From Pseudomonas fluorescens HK44 (GTDB lineage Bacteria > Pseudomonadota > Gammaproteobacteria > Pseudomonadales > Pseudomonadaceae): DNA of 64,000 nt. The stretch is taken from positions 124,001 to 188,000 of the forward strand of contig NZ_AFOY02000002.1 of assembly GCF_000217955.3 (NCBI RefSeq), in the 5' to 3' direction. Numbering within the stretch: position 1 is the stretch's first letter; each line of letters begins with the position of its first letter. The position numbers were made by a program, and so were the translations under genes. Below are positions 9,162-17,788 of this stretch, piece by piece. The notes under the pieces were generated by a model, which worked only from the letters and a program-made list of their open reading frames with translations, was not told the DNA's origin and made no database searches.

Positions 9162-10454
9162 ATGAACAGCAAAGTCGACGAAACCCCTCATTTGCTCCGT
9201 CAGCGCGATCAATTCGTGCCACGTGGCCTGGTTACCGCTCACCCGTTGGTGATCGATCGCGCCCAAGGTGCCGAATTGTGGGACGTGGACGGCAGGCGCT
9301 ACCTGGATTTTGTCGGCGGCATTGGCGTGCTGAACATCGGCCACAACCATCCGAAAGTAGTTGCTGCGGTGCAGGCCCAACTGCAAAAAGTCTCCCACGC
9401 GTGTTTTCAGGTGGTGGCCTATAAGCCTTATCTCGATCTGGCCCAGCGCCTGTGCGAAATGATCGGCGGCAACGAAGCGTATAAAGCGGCGTTCTTTACC
9501 TCCGGTGCTGAAGCGGTCGAAAACGCCGTCAAGATCGCCCGAGCCCACACCAACCGCTCGGCAGTGATCGCGTTTCGTGGCGGGTTTCACGGTCGCACCT
9601 TGCTTGGGACCACGCTGACCGGCATGAGCCAGCCGTACAAGCAGAACTTCGGGCCGTTCGCGCCGGAAGTGTTCCACACGCCGTACCCGAATGCCTATCG
9701 TGGCGTCAGCAGCGAGATGGCCCTCAAGGCCCTGGACGAGTTGCTGGCCACTCAGGTCGCCCCTGAGCGGGTCGCGGCAATCATCATTGAACCGGTCCAG
9801 GGCGACGGCGGTTTCCTCTCGGCGCCCGTGGAGTTCCTCCAGGCGTTGCGCGCCCTCACTGAAAAACACGGCATCGTGCTGATTCTCGATGAAATCCAGA
9901 CCGGTTTTGGCCGTACCGGCAAGTGGTTCGGTTTCCAGCACGCCGGCATCCAGCCGGACCTGGTGACCGTCGCCAAGAGTCTTGCCGGTGGTCTACCGTT
10001 GTCCGGCGTGGTCGGCAAGGCCGGGATCATGGACGCGCCATTGCCTGGTGGCCTGGGCGGCACTTACGGCGGTAACGCGTTGTCATGCGCCGCCGCGCTG
10101 GCGGTGATCGAAGCCTACGAGCAAGAACAGCTGCTGGCGCGTGGCGACGCCCTGGGTGAGCGTTTGCGTCAGGGGTTGGTGCGCTTGCAGGCCCGTCACC
10201 CGCAAATCGGCGATGTGCGCGGCAGCGGGTTCATGCTGGCGATCGAGCTGATCAAGGATGACGACGCGCGTACCCCGGACGCGGACCTGAATCAGCGGCT
10301 GATCGACGAAGCCCGAGCCGGTGGTCTGCTGGTGATCAAATGCGGTGTGTACCGCAACGTGCTGCGCTTCCTTGCGCCGCTGGTGACAACAGAAGATCAG
10401 ATCGTCGAAGCGCTGCAGATTCTTGAAGCAGCATTGGCACGCGTCTTGAACTGA
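9162..10454 (+). CDS. gabT: 4-aminobutyrate aminotransferase-like class III aminotransferase
   Basis: A 430-residue PLP enzyme of the class III (omega) group. The FFTSGAEAVENAVKIAR motif, DEIQTGFGRTG and the PLP lysine K272 in VAKSLAGG are all present. The likely reaction is transfer of an omega-amino group (GABA, 5-aminovalerate or a similar compound) to 2-oxoglutarate, which gives the semialdehyde that a GabD enzyme oxidises. An ATG at 9150 is an alternative start; 9162 has a better-placed GGGAA. The Lrp-type regulator 0.8 kb downstream may control it. Confidence 0.85.
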   Translation: MNSKVDETPHLLRQRDQFVPRGLVTAHPLVIDRAQGAELWDVDGRRYLDFVGGIGVLNIGHNHPKVVAAVQAQLQKVSHACFQVVAYKPYLDLAQRLCEMIGGNEAYKAAFFTSGAEAVENAVKIARAHTNRSAVIAFRGGFHGRTLLGTTLTGMSQPYKQNFGPFAPEVFHTPYPNAYRGVSSEMALKALDELLATQVAPERVAAIIIEPVQGDGGFLSAPVEFLQALRALTEKHGIVLILDEIQTGFGRTGKWFGFQHAGIQPDLVTVAKSLAGGLPLSGVVGKAGIMDAPLPGGLGGTYGGNALSCAAALAVIEAYEQEQLLARGDALGERLRQGLVRLQARHPQIGDVRGSGFMLAIELIKDDDARTPDADLNQRLIDEARAGGLLVIKCGVYRNVLRFLAPLVTTEDQIVEALQILEAALARVLN

Positions 10455-10549
10455 GCTCATGCACGCTTCGGGCGGTACTGCAAGGTATCGCCCGTGGGCA
10501 TTTATGGAGCATGGGGTGACGGAGTGCATTATTGGAGGCTTGGCTTACC

Positions 10550-11206
10550 ATGGGGCTGACTGATTATCGAGCGTTGCTCATCGATTGCGATGAAGTCCTG
10601 GTCGATCGCGATTCGGGAGTCTGGACGGCGCTGCAACCGCTGCTCGACAGCCTTGGCGGTCGCCCGGACAAGGAGCAGGTACTGGCCGAATACAGCGAGG
10701 TGGTGCGTGCGCTCTACCCGCGTTTCGGTGAGCTGGGCTTTAGTGGCTTGCTGTGTTTCGCCCATCGCCAGTTGGCCGAGCGCTGGGGGCTGAGAGCCAG
10801 TTGGGAGGAGGGCATGAGTTTTGCCCGTTCGGTGGCCAATTGGTCGCTGTTCGAGGACGCGCCCGGCGCGATGTTGTACCTGCGCAAGTTCTATCGCTTG
10901 CTGGTGCAGGGCGATCGGGATGCCGAAGATCGAGGGCTGCTCTGTGAGCGTTTGGGGGTCATGCCCGACGACTTCATTTCACTGGCCAGCGATCCCTTGC
11001 TGGATCGGGACTGGTTACAGGCCAATGGGCTTGAGGCCCGGGAGATCCTGCAGGTGACCCGACCTTCTGCCAGTCGACAGGCGGCCAGCGATGTGTGCCT
11101 GATTTGTCGCGGGCGGGCAAAACCCGCAACGTCGTGTGCGGCGGATTACTGCATTAACAGCATGGCTGACCTGGTGGCTCAGCATCAGCTGTCTTTACGG
11201 CGCTGA
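10550..11206 (+). CDS. HAD-superfamily hydrolase-like protein with a Cys-rich tail
   Basis: A 218-residue protein. The N-terminus ALLIDCDEVLVDRDSG carries the HAD motif I (DxD). A helical cap-like region follows. The expected C-terminal HAD motifs are weak (SDPLLDRDW). The last 40 residues hold four cysteines, C183, C186, C196 and C201 (CLIC ... C ... C), which could bind a metal and are unusual for the family. GGAGG lies 12 bases before the chosen ATG. It sits between the aminotransferase and the Lrp regulator; the substrate is unknown. Confidence 0.75.
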   Translation: MGLTDYRALLIDCDEVLVDRDSGVWTALQPLLDSLGGRPDKEQVLAEYSEVVRALYPRFGELGFSGLLCFAHRQLAERWGLRASWEEGMSFARSVANWSLFEDAPGAMLYLRKFYRLLVQGDRDAEDRGLLCERLGVMPDDFISLASDPLLDRDWLQANGLEAREILQVTRPSASRQAASDVCLICRGRAKPATSCAADYCINSMADLVAQHQLSLRR

Positions 11207-11251
11207 TTTTGCTAGAAGATTGTCCTACAAACGGCAATCAAGAGGTACGCA

Positions 11252-11740
11252 ATGGAAGGTTTAGTGAAACTGGACCGGATCGACATCAGCATCTTGGTTG
11301 AGTTGCAAAAAGACGGGCGCATGACCAATGTCAGCCTGGCCGATGCCGTGGGGCTGTCAGCCAGTCCGTGCCTGCAACGGGTCAAGCGACTGGAGTCGGC
11401 CGGGTACATCTCGAGTTACAAGGCGCATTTGAACCTGGCCAAGATCACTGACTCGGTGACGGTGTTCACCGAGATCACCTTGAGCGATCACAAGCGCGAA
11501 GACTTCGCCAAGTTCGAGTCCAATATCCGCCTGGTGGATGAGGTGCTTGAATGCCATCTGATCAGCGGTGGCTACGATTATCTGGTGCGCTTCATGACCC
11601 GCAGCATCCAGCACTATCAGGAAGTGATCGAAAGCCTGCTGGACAAGAACATCGGCATCTCCAAGTACTTCAGTTACATCGTCATCAAGTCGCCCGTGCT
11701 CAAGGACGGCGTGCCGCTGCGCAAATTGCTGCGCCATTGA
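11252..11740 (+). CDS. Lrp/AsnC family transcriptional regulator
   Basis: A 162-residue protein with an N-terminal winged helix-turn-helix (DRIDISILVELQKDGRMTN...LADAVGLSASPCLQRVKRLE) and a C-terminal RAM/AsnC ligand-binding domain (VLECHLISGGYDYLVRFMT). The family senses amino acids and often controls adjacent catabolic genes, which here are the aminotransferase and dehydrogenases. An AGAGG site lies just upstream of the ATG. Confidence 0.92.
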   Translation: MEGLVKLDRIDISILVELQKDGRMTNVSLADAVGLSASPCLQRVKRLESAGYISSYKAHLNLAKITDSVTVFTEITLSDHKREDFAKFESNIRLVDEVLECHLISGGYDYLVRFMTRSIQHYQEVIESLLDKNIGISKYFSYIVIKSPVLKDGVPLRKLLRH

Positions 11741-11804
11741 GACGTTCTCGATAAGCGCTTGTCGCCCGCCGCGTCTTTGCAAGAGGCACACGCCGGGCGG
11801 CACC

Positions 11805-12206
11805 TCAGGTATCGCGCAAAAGGTCGTGAGCGTTAAGCAGCTCGTAGGCAATCTCGGGGTGTTTTTCCAGACCGCGACGAATGGCGGCCGGAATCGACTG
11901 GCGGGTTTTGCGGCACAGCCCTGGCAGGTCCAGAAGCTGAATGCCGATGCCGCGCATGCTTCGCACTTCGTGCACGCTTGGGGTGATGTGCACGCGAATG
12001 CCTAATTGCTCGTACATCCGCCGCTGCAAATGCTCGAGGTCGGCCAGGCTCTGCAGATTCTCCAGCCGGTCGAGCAGGCGTTTTTCCTCTTGGCGGGTCA
12101 GGTGCAGGATGCGCAAATCCGCGCTGGGTATGTCCAGCAACTGTTCGCGCCTGCAATCGCAGGCACCGGGCGGGCAGGGTTGTCGAATCTGGAGAGAGGC
12201 TGTCAT
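11805..12206 (-). CDS. Unrecognised protein with CPPGACDC motif
   Basis: A 133-residue protein that I do not recognise. It begins with a cysteine cluster (C11, C16, C18 in CPPGACDC), followed by charged, probably alpha-helical sequence with further cysteine in GLCRK. The cysteine cluster suggests metal binding. The ATG at 12206 follows GGAG closely; an in-frame TTG lies three codons upstream. It is convergent with the Lrp gene. Codon use resembles that of its neighbours, so I take it as a real gene. Confidence 0.65.
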   Translation of the reverse strand: MTASLQIRQPCPPGACDCRREQLLDIPSADLRILHLTRQEEKRLLDRLENLQSLADLEHLQRRMYEQLGIRVHITPSVHEVRSMRGIGIQLLDLPGLCRKTRQSIPAAIRRGLEKHPEIAYELLNAHDLLRDT

Positions 12207-12306
12207 GGTCTCCAATCATAGCTATCGGCAACCGCTATTGCCCAGCGGGTTTGTCGCGACTCGATGAGGGTGTGGGGCGGACAAAACCACCCCGCACTGA
12301 TCGCCC

Positions 12307-12612
12307 TCAGCCCCATGTGTTTCCGAGCGCTTCCAGACCGGCCCTTTGCAGGTCTTGTGGGCTCATGACGAGACGGAACTTGCAGGTGGCATCGAAGTTG
12401 AGAAAGAACGGTTCTGCAAAGCTGGGGATCTGGGAGGAGTCTTGTACGTCGATCAGGAAAATCCCGCCGCGCTGTCCATCCTGCTCGGTAAAGTAGGCAG
12501 CCTCCGGTTTGATGCTTTCCAGGATTCGCCCGATGACTTCGCCGACTTTCCCGGCTCTGACAAGCGCGTTGAAGGGTTCATTCGGGCACTCCACCATCAT
12601 TAGCATTTTCAT
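12307..12612 (-). CDS. Small protein of possible dimeric alpha/beta-barrel type
   Basis: A 101-residue soluble protein that starts MKMLMMVECPNEPFNALVRAG and contains alternating strands and helices (AAYFTEQDGQRGGIFLIDVQDSSQIP). This pattern resembles ferredoxin-like dimeric barrel proteins of the muconolactone-isomerase or DUF3303 kind. The assignment is by general appearance only. It lies upstream of and divergent to the GlxA-type regulator at 12957, which might control it. Confidence 0.65.
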   Translation of the reverse strand: MKMLMMVECPNEPFNALVRAGKVGEVIGRILESIKPEAAYFTEQDGQRGGIFLIDVQDSSQIPSFAEPFFLNFDATCKFRLVMSPQDLQRAGLEALGNTWG

Positions 12613-12956
12613 TATTCGATTCTCTTTTCAGATAGCTGCCTCATCTCCCTGCCTTTGCTCCTGGCGCTCACGCCACGAAGCCCGTATTCAACCGCTCCAG
12701 CGGTGTCTGGTTAAGCATAGCGAAGCATGAGCTGACGCCCGTTCAGGGTTACGGGCGGTCATCGCGCTGAATGTGTCTGGATCATGTCACCCGCTTCACC
12801 AAGGCTTTCAGCCTGCCTGATCAGTTGCATAATGATGCTGGTGGTGTTGAATCTTCTGCGGTTAGCATTGCGCTTTACCGACGCACCAAATGACAGGTGG
12901 GTTAACGCAACCGAGTAGGTCGAACATTGATCGAACGACGCCAATTTAGCGGAGGC
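12613..12956. other. Intergenic region between divergent genes
   Basis: 344 bases without a supported gene. It should hold the promoters for the small protein on the minus strand and the AraC-type regulator on the plus strand. I see no clear inverted repeat or RNA-like structure in it. Confidence 0.5.
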
Positions 12957-13940
12957 ATGAAGGGGAAAAACCTTCGCTATCTGAATGAAAATCCCAGTGA
13001 TCCTGCTCAAATGACCCGGGCAGGATTTCTGCTGCTTGAGCATTTCTCGCTGCCCGCGTTCACCCAGGCGCTGGATACGATTGTCACTGCGAATCTGCTA
13101 CGGCCCGGGTTGTTCGCTTCCCGAACGTTCGGCTTGAATGACGGGGAGGTCATCAGCGATCTCGGCCTGGTCATTCGTCCGGATGCGCGTTTTGATTCTT
13201 CAGCCATCCAGGACCTGGACCTGTTGGTCATTTGCGGCGGCTACCGGACAGAACTGAAGGCGACTGATGAGCTGATCAGCCTGTTGCGAGCAGCGGCAGA
13301 CCGTGGCGTGAGTCTGGCCGGGTTGTGGAATGGCGCCTGGTTCCTCGGCAGCGCCGGCTTGCTGGATGGGTATCGTTGCGCCATTCACCCGGAACATCGC
13401 CCCGCACTCGCGGAAATCTCCAAGGCGACGCATGTCACCAGCGAAGCTTTTGTCATTGATCGAGACCGGCTCACCGCTTCCAGTCCCGCGGGGGCATTCC
13501 ATATGGCGCTGGACTGGATCAAGGGTCTGCACGATAAAGCGCTGGTCGAGGGTATCGAGGACATTCTGGCTTTCGAGGAGTCTCGCTATCGGCGCATCAA
13601 ACCGGCGGAAAATATCTGCGTGAGCGCGCCATTGCGCGAGGTGGTCAAGCTGATGGATGCCAACCTCGAAGAGCCCCTGGAGCTGGAGCAACTGGCGGTT
13701 TATGCCGGTCGTTCTCGTCGACAGCTCGAACGGTTGTTCAAGGAGCAACTGGGCACGACGCCGCAGCGGTATTACATGGAGCTGCGGATCACCGAGGCGC
13801 GGCGACTCCTGCAACACACCGAGCTGTCCCAGGTCGACGTGCTGGTGGCCTGCGGTTTTGTTTCACCCAGCCATTTCAGTAAATGCTATAGCTCGTACTT
13901 TGGATACAGACCCTCCAAGGAAACGCGACTGGTCAAATGA
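12957..13940 (+). CDS. GlxA-type AraC family regulator with DJ-1/PfpI domain
   Basis: About 327 residues. The N-terminal two thirds is a class I glutamine amidotransferase-like (DJ-1/PfpI) sensor domain (GFLLLEHFSLPAFTQALDTI ... LLVICGGYRTE ... LAGLWNGAWFLGSAGLL). It has N and A where active amidases have the nucleophile region, so it probably only binds a ligand. The C-terminal part has two AraC helix-turn-helix motifs (LEQLAVYAGRSRRQLERLFK and VDVLVACGFVSPSHFSKCYSSYFGYRPS). It resembles the GbdR/CdhR group that controls quaternary amine use. The start is uncertain: GGAGG is only one base before this ATG, and an in-frame TTG lies at 12927. Confidence 0.82.
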   Translation: MKGKNLRYLNENPSDPAQMTRAGFLLLEHFSLPAFTQALDTIVTANLLRPGLFASRTFGLNDGEVISDLGLVIRPDARFDSSAIQDLDLLVICGGYRTELKATDELISLLRAAADRGVSLAGLWNGAWFLGSAGLLDGYRCAIHPEHRPALAEISKATHVTSEAFVIDRDRLTASSPAGAFHMALDWIKGLHDKALVEGIEDILAFEESRYRRIKPAENICVSAPLREVVKLMDANLEEPLELEQLAVYAGRSRRQLERLFKEQLGTTPQRYYMELRITEARRLLQHTELSQVDVLVACGFVSPSHFSKCYSSYFGYRPSKETRLVK

Positions 13941-14103
13941 AAATGACGCCACCGCGAGACCGGGCCAAGCGATTGTCACGGCTGTCTTGATACGTCTCCT
14001 ATACTGATTCGCGTTGCCAGGCTTAACCCAGGCATCCAACGCCGTCGGGCCCGCCGTCAGGGTTCTGACAGCTTCCCTATCAGTCACTGCAAGGAGATTG
14101 AAC

Positions 14104-14757
14104 ATGGCAATTCGCATTGGCGATGAAGCACCGGACTTCACCGCCGAAAGTACTGAAGGCCCGCTCCACTTCCACGAGTGGATTGGCGACAAGTGGGCGA
14201 TCCTGTTCTCGCATCCGAAGGACTTCACGCCTGTCTGCACCACGGAACTCGGTTATATGGCCAGACTCAAGCCGGAGTTCGACAAGCGCAACACCAAGAT
14301 AGTCGGGCTCAGCGTCGACCCGGTCAGTGACCACCGGGCCTGGCTTGGTGACATCGAAGAAACCCAGGGGCATGCGGTCAACTATCCGATGATCGGCGAC
14401 GAGAACCTGGTCGTGGCGAAGCTCTACGACATGATTCACCCGAATGCCAGCGGCGGCTCACGCACCGCCGCGGACAACGCCACGGTGCGCTCCGTGTTCA
14501 TCGTCGGCCCGGACAAGAAAGTCAAGGCGATGCTGATCTACCCAATGAGTGCCGGGCGCAACTTCGATGAAGTGTTGCGCCTGCTCGACTCGCTGCAATT
14601 AAACGCCAAGCATACGGTCGCCACCCCGGTAAACTGGCGCCCGGGCGAGGACGTCATCATTCCCACGTCGGTGTCCGACGAAGAGGCCAGGAAGAAATAC
14701 CCGCAGGGCTTCAAGACGTTGAAACCCTATTTGCGCACCGTGGCGCAACCGAAGTAA
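14104..14757 (+). CDS. 1-Cys peroxiredoxin (Prx6 family)
   Basis: A 217-residue peroxiredoxin with the peroxidatic cysteine C45 in DFTPVCTTELG. I see no second cysteine in the protein, as expected for the 1-Cys Prx6 group, which reduces peroxides in the cytoplasm. The C-terminal extension (VNWRPGEDVIIPTSVSDEEARKKYP) is also typical. AAGGAG lies nine bases before the ATG at 14104; the open frame continues upstream but is non-family sequence. It is transcribed as a single gene. Confidence 0.93.
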   Translation: MAIRIGDEAPDFTAESTEGPLHFHEWIGDKWAILFSHPKDFTPVCTTELGYMARLKPEFDKRNTKIVGLSVDPVSDHRAWLGDIEETQGHAVNYPMIGDENLVVAKLYDMIHPNASGGSRTAADNATVRSVFIVGPDKKVKAMLIYPMSAGRNFDEVLRLLDSLQLNAKHTVATPVNWRPGEDVIIPTSVSDEEARKKYPQGFKTLKPYLRTVAQPK

Positions 14758-14948
14758 CTCAGCCAGCGTCCCTCCCTTGCAACGATTGCCTCAGGCTCGG
14801 GCAGGGGAGGGGTCTTTAACTCGATCAATAGCAAGTGGCTGTTTTAAAAACAATTTATATGGTTTAGGGGCTTCCCAGACGAAGCGAAAGTTGATAAATT
14901 TGCGCGCGTTCTTGCAGAGGCCCTTACGGGGCTTGCAGTAACAGCTAC

Positions 14949-15023
14949 AGGGGCGTCGCCAAGCGGTAAGGCAGCAGGTTTTGATCCTGCCATGCGTTGG
15001 TTCAAATCCAGCCGCCCCTGCCA
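14949..15023 (+). tRNA. tRNA-Gln (anticodon UUG)
   Basis: A 75-base cloverleaf. The acceptor stem AGGGGCG pairs with CGCCCCT (15013-15019), then discriminator G and encoded CCA. The anticodon loop TTTTGAT in the GCAGG/CCTGC stem reads UUG, and the T arm has GTTCAAATC. D-loop sequence AAGCGGTAAGGC is typical of glutamine tRNAs. Short open frames across it are artefacts. Confidence 0.95.
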
Positions 15024-15468
15024 TTTTCCTATGCTCATCCAGGTATTCCCTCAACCGCCAGGTTTTGCGTGAGTTCAGGATGATCGTCTTTGCCGGGCGA
15101 CGTTATTCAAAGCGTTGCTCAAAGGCAGGCAGCTGATTCGACATGATCGGCTGAAGCGGCACCCAGACATTCCCCGTCGATGCCGACAACTGCACTTTCT
15201 CCCTTTGGCTGTTCCTCCTTCTGTATGCCTGGTCGTCGTTTTCGACGCTGTCTTTACACCTCACTCCGCTATCTCGAACTCACTGGTGAGCCTGTCATCC
15301 TTCGGATCTGACGCGCCACGAATGCCTGCATTTGCACAAGGTCACTGAAGATCAAGGTAGACGCTATGGGCTGATACAAAACGGAGTGTTCGGTAATTTG
15401 CACGGTTCTTGCAGAATAATTTACAGATGCCTTGATCTGTAACCCTTCTACCCGTGGAGTCGTTGAAC
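15024..15468. other. Intergenic region upstream of chemoreceptor
   Basis: 445 bases between the tRNA gene and the chemoreceptor gene. I see no credible gene; short open frames lack ribosome sites and similarity. The promoter of the chemoreceptor gene should be near 15390-15450, where the sequence is AT-richer. Confidence 0.4.
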
Positions 15469-17427
15469 ATGCCGTTACGCTTGAAGTTAGCCCTAAGCTA
15501 CCTGCTGATCGGTTTGATCCCGGTTCTGGGCATGGCCTTTACGGTCTATCAACAAGCCAGTACGGCCCTGCGCGAACAGACGCTGAACGCCCTCGAGGCG
15601 GTTGCCCATATCAAACAGCAGCAATTGCTGGATAACTGGCAGGAGCGGCGTAACCAGATCAGCACCCTGGCCAGTAACCTGAGTAACAGCTACCAGGGAC
15701 TGGACGACACCGCGCTGATCAGCACCGCCCATTACGACCGCCCGATGTTTCAACACTTCATCAGCACCTTTGGTTACCGCGAGCTGAAACTGGTCATGCC
15801 CGATGGCACCATCATGCTCAGTGTGCAGAGCGACAGTGACGAAAAGCACAACCTCGGCGAAGACAGCCTGCGCGACACCTCGCTGGCGCGTCTGGTGAAG
15901 CAAAGCCGCGATAGCGGAAAACCGTTGATCAGCGACCTGCAGTACAACCCATCGAGCAAAGAGCCGACCCAGTATCTGGCCACCCCCGTCATGTCGAACG
16001 GTGAGCAACAAATGATCCTGGTTCTGGAGTTACCCATCGCCCCGCTCAATAACGTGATGCAAACCCGCCAGGGCCTGGGGGAAAAAGGCGAAACCTACCT
16101 GGTCGGCAGTGATGCCGGCTTGCGCTCGGACTCGGCACGTTTCCCTGAACGCCAGGTCAACCGCAGTCTCAATGCACAAACCGGTCTCACAGGCAGTGCT
16201 GTCAGCAATGCCCTGGCAGGCCAGCAGGGACGTATCGCCGAACCGGGGCTGGACGGCAACGGTGCGCTGAAAGTGTTTGTCCCCATCGCCTTCGATGACA
16301 ACCATTGGGCCCTGATTGCTGAAATGGATCAGACCCAGGCGTTTGCCCCGGTACGTCAGTTGATGTGGCAAGTCTTGCTGCTCGGCCTGCTGACCGTCGC
16401 TGCCGTTGCCATCGCCACCTGGCTGGTCAGCCGCAGTGTGATGCGCCCGCTGGGCGGCGAACCGAGCAATATGACCGTACTGGCCCGTCGCTTGGCCGCA
16501 GGCGAGCTGAACCTGCCGACCGAGCAACGACAGCAGGCGGGTTTGATGCTGGCCCTGCATGAAATGGCTCAGGCCTGGCGCGATGTGATTGAGCGTCTGC
16601 GCCAATCCAGCCAGGACGTCGGTCAGGCCAGCAGCGAGATTCTAAGCGCCGCCGGGCAAACCAGCGAACGCCTCGACCTGCAGCAAGAGTCGCTGGAAAT
16701 GGTCGTCAGCGCCGTCGAGCAAATGTCCTGTACCGTGCAGGACATTGCCCGCAATGCCGCCGACAGTGCACATGGCAGCACCGCCGCACGGGGTGCCTTT
16801 GGCGAGATGCAAGGCACCTTGCAACAGATGATCGGCCAGCAGGGACGCTTGCTGAACGACATCGGTCGGGCGGGCAGAGTGGTTGACACCCTGACCAGCG
16901 ACGCCCTGCAAATCGGCAGCGTGCTCGCGGTGATCCGAGGCATTGCCGAACAAACCAATCTGCTGGCGCTCAACGCCGCTATCGAAGCCGCGCGCGCCGG
17001 GGAACAAGGCCGTGGCTTTGCTGTGGTCGCCGACGAGGTGCGCAACCTTGCCCAACGCACCAGCAGCGCCACCGAAGAAATTGTTGCCATCACCAGCACC
17101 TTGCAAAGTTCTTCCACCGAAGCCTTGCAGGCGATGCAGGCATCGGCCGAACAAGCACATTCGCTGGAGCGTGAAACCCAGGTCGTGCTGACCTCGCTCA
17201 GCCAGTTGGACAACTCCCTGCAAGGCGTGCACGCCCTCGCTGTGCAGATCGCTGTCGCAGCGAACGAACAGGCCGGAACCACGCAGGAGGTGAATCAGCA
17301 TATGCACCGCTTGCACGACATGACCCGTGATAACCGGCGCAATGCGGCACATACCCGCAGCAGCGGCGAGCACCTGCAGCAAGTGGCCAACAATCAGCAG
17401 GCCCTGGTGCTGCGCTTCCGCCTCTAG
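15469..17427 (+). CDS. Methyl-accepting chemotaxis protein
   Basis: A 652-residue chemoreceptor. One membrane segment lies near residues 8-26, a periplasmic sensor of about 270 residues follows (Cache-like in appearance), then a second membrane segment near 301-322 and a HAMP region. The cytoplasmic signalling hairpin tip, with [21 protein letters not shown] and [17 protein letters not shown], is at about 490-530. It lacks a CheR-tethering pentapeptide at the C-terminus. GTGGAG lies before the chosen ATG. The ligand is unknown; the amino-compound transport operon next to it may be related. Confidence 0.93.
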   Translation: MPLRLKLALSYLLIGLIPVLGMAFTVYQQASTALREQTLNALEAVAHIKQQQLLDNWQERRNQISTLASNLSNSYQGLDDTALISTAHYDRPMFQHFISTFGYRELKLVMPDGTIMLSVQSDSDEKHNLGEDSLRDTSLARLVKQSRDSGKPLISDLQYNPSSKEPTQYLATPVMSNGEQQMILVLELPIAPLNNVMQTRQGLGEKGETYLVGSDAGLRSDSARFPERQVNRSLNAQTGLTGSAVSNALAGQQGRIAEPGLDGNGALKVFVPIAFDDNHWALIAEMDQTQAFAPVRQLMWQVLLLGLLTVAAVAIATWLVSRSVMRPLGGEPSNMTVLARRLAAGELNLPTEQRQQAGLMLALHEMAQAWRDVIERLRQSSQDVGQASSEILSAAGQTSERLDLQQESLEMVVSAVEQMSCTVQDIARNAADSAHGSTAARGAFGEMQGTLQQMIGQQGRLLNDIGRAGRVVDTLTSDALQIGSVLAVIRGIAEQTNLLALNAAIEAARAGEQGRGFAVVADEVRNLAQRTSSATEEIVAITSTLQSSSTEALQAMQASAEQAHSLERETQVVLTSLSQLDNSLQGVHALAVQIAVAANEQAGTTQEVNQHMHRLHDMTRDNRRNAAHTRSSGEHLQQVANNQQALVLRFRL

Positions 17428-17788
17428 CCGCTGGCACCCACTCAGTCGTCGTGCATCGCTCGGAGATTCAAATCCTGCGATGCCAACGTCTCGGGAACAG
17501 CGCGTGCCCAAGGCAGTTGCGTGTTTTCGCCAACAGCTTCCAAACGCACAACTTCGCGCAACCCACTCGGGTTGCCCGCCGTCATGGGTGTCACCGCGCA
17601 CCTCACTTCTGCCTGTCCTTCGAGTACTGGAAAGTGCCTCGACTGTCGTAAAAACGACCTGTTGACGCTGAACGCGAACCCCCGTGACTTTTCTGTTGAA
17701 CGACTGTTCAGCTTGGACTATGTTCGTTCCACCTTCTTCCCCGGCTGGTTGCGGGCTTGCGTTTCTTCTTCCCGAACGAGGCACTGGC
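17428..17788. other. Intergenic region upstream of the fusion-gene operon
   Basis: 361 bases. The downstream frame is open back to 17684, but that part has no ribosome site or family similarity. It probably carries the promoter of the aminotransferase/ABC operon. I see nothing else that I can support. Confidence 0.4.

Noticed and set aside
14949..15023. Integration site (att) at the tRNA-Gln gene
   Set aside because: No integrase gene and no second copy of the tRNA 3' end were noticed in the window.
14791..15054. Short open frame over the tRNA gene
   Set aside because: It is the reverse-strand reading of tRNA-Gln and its flank.
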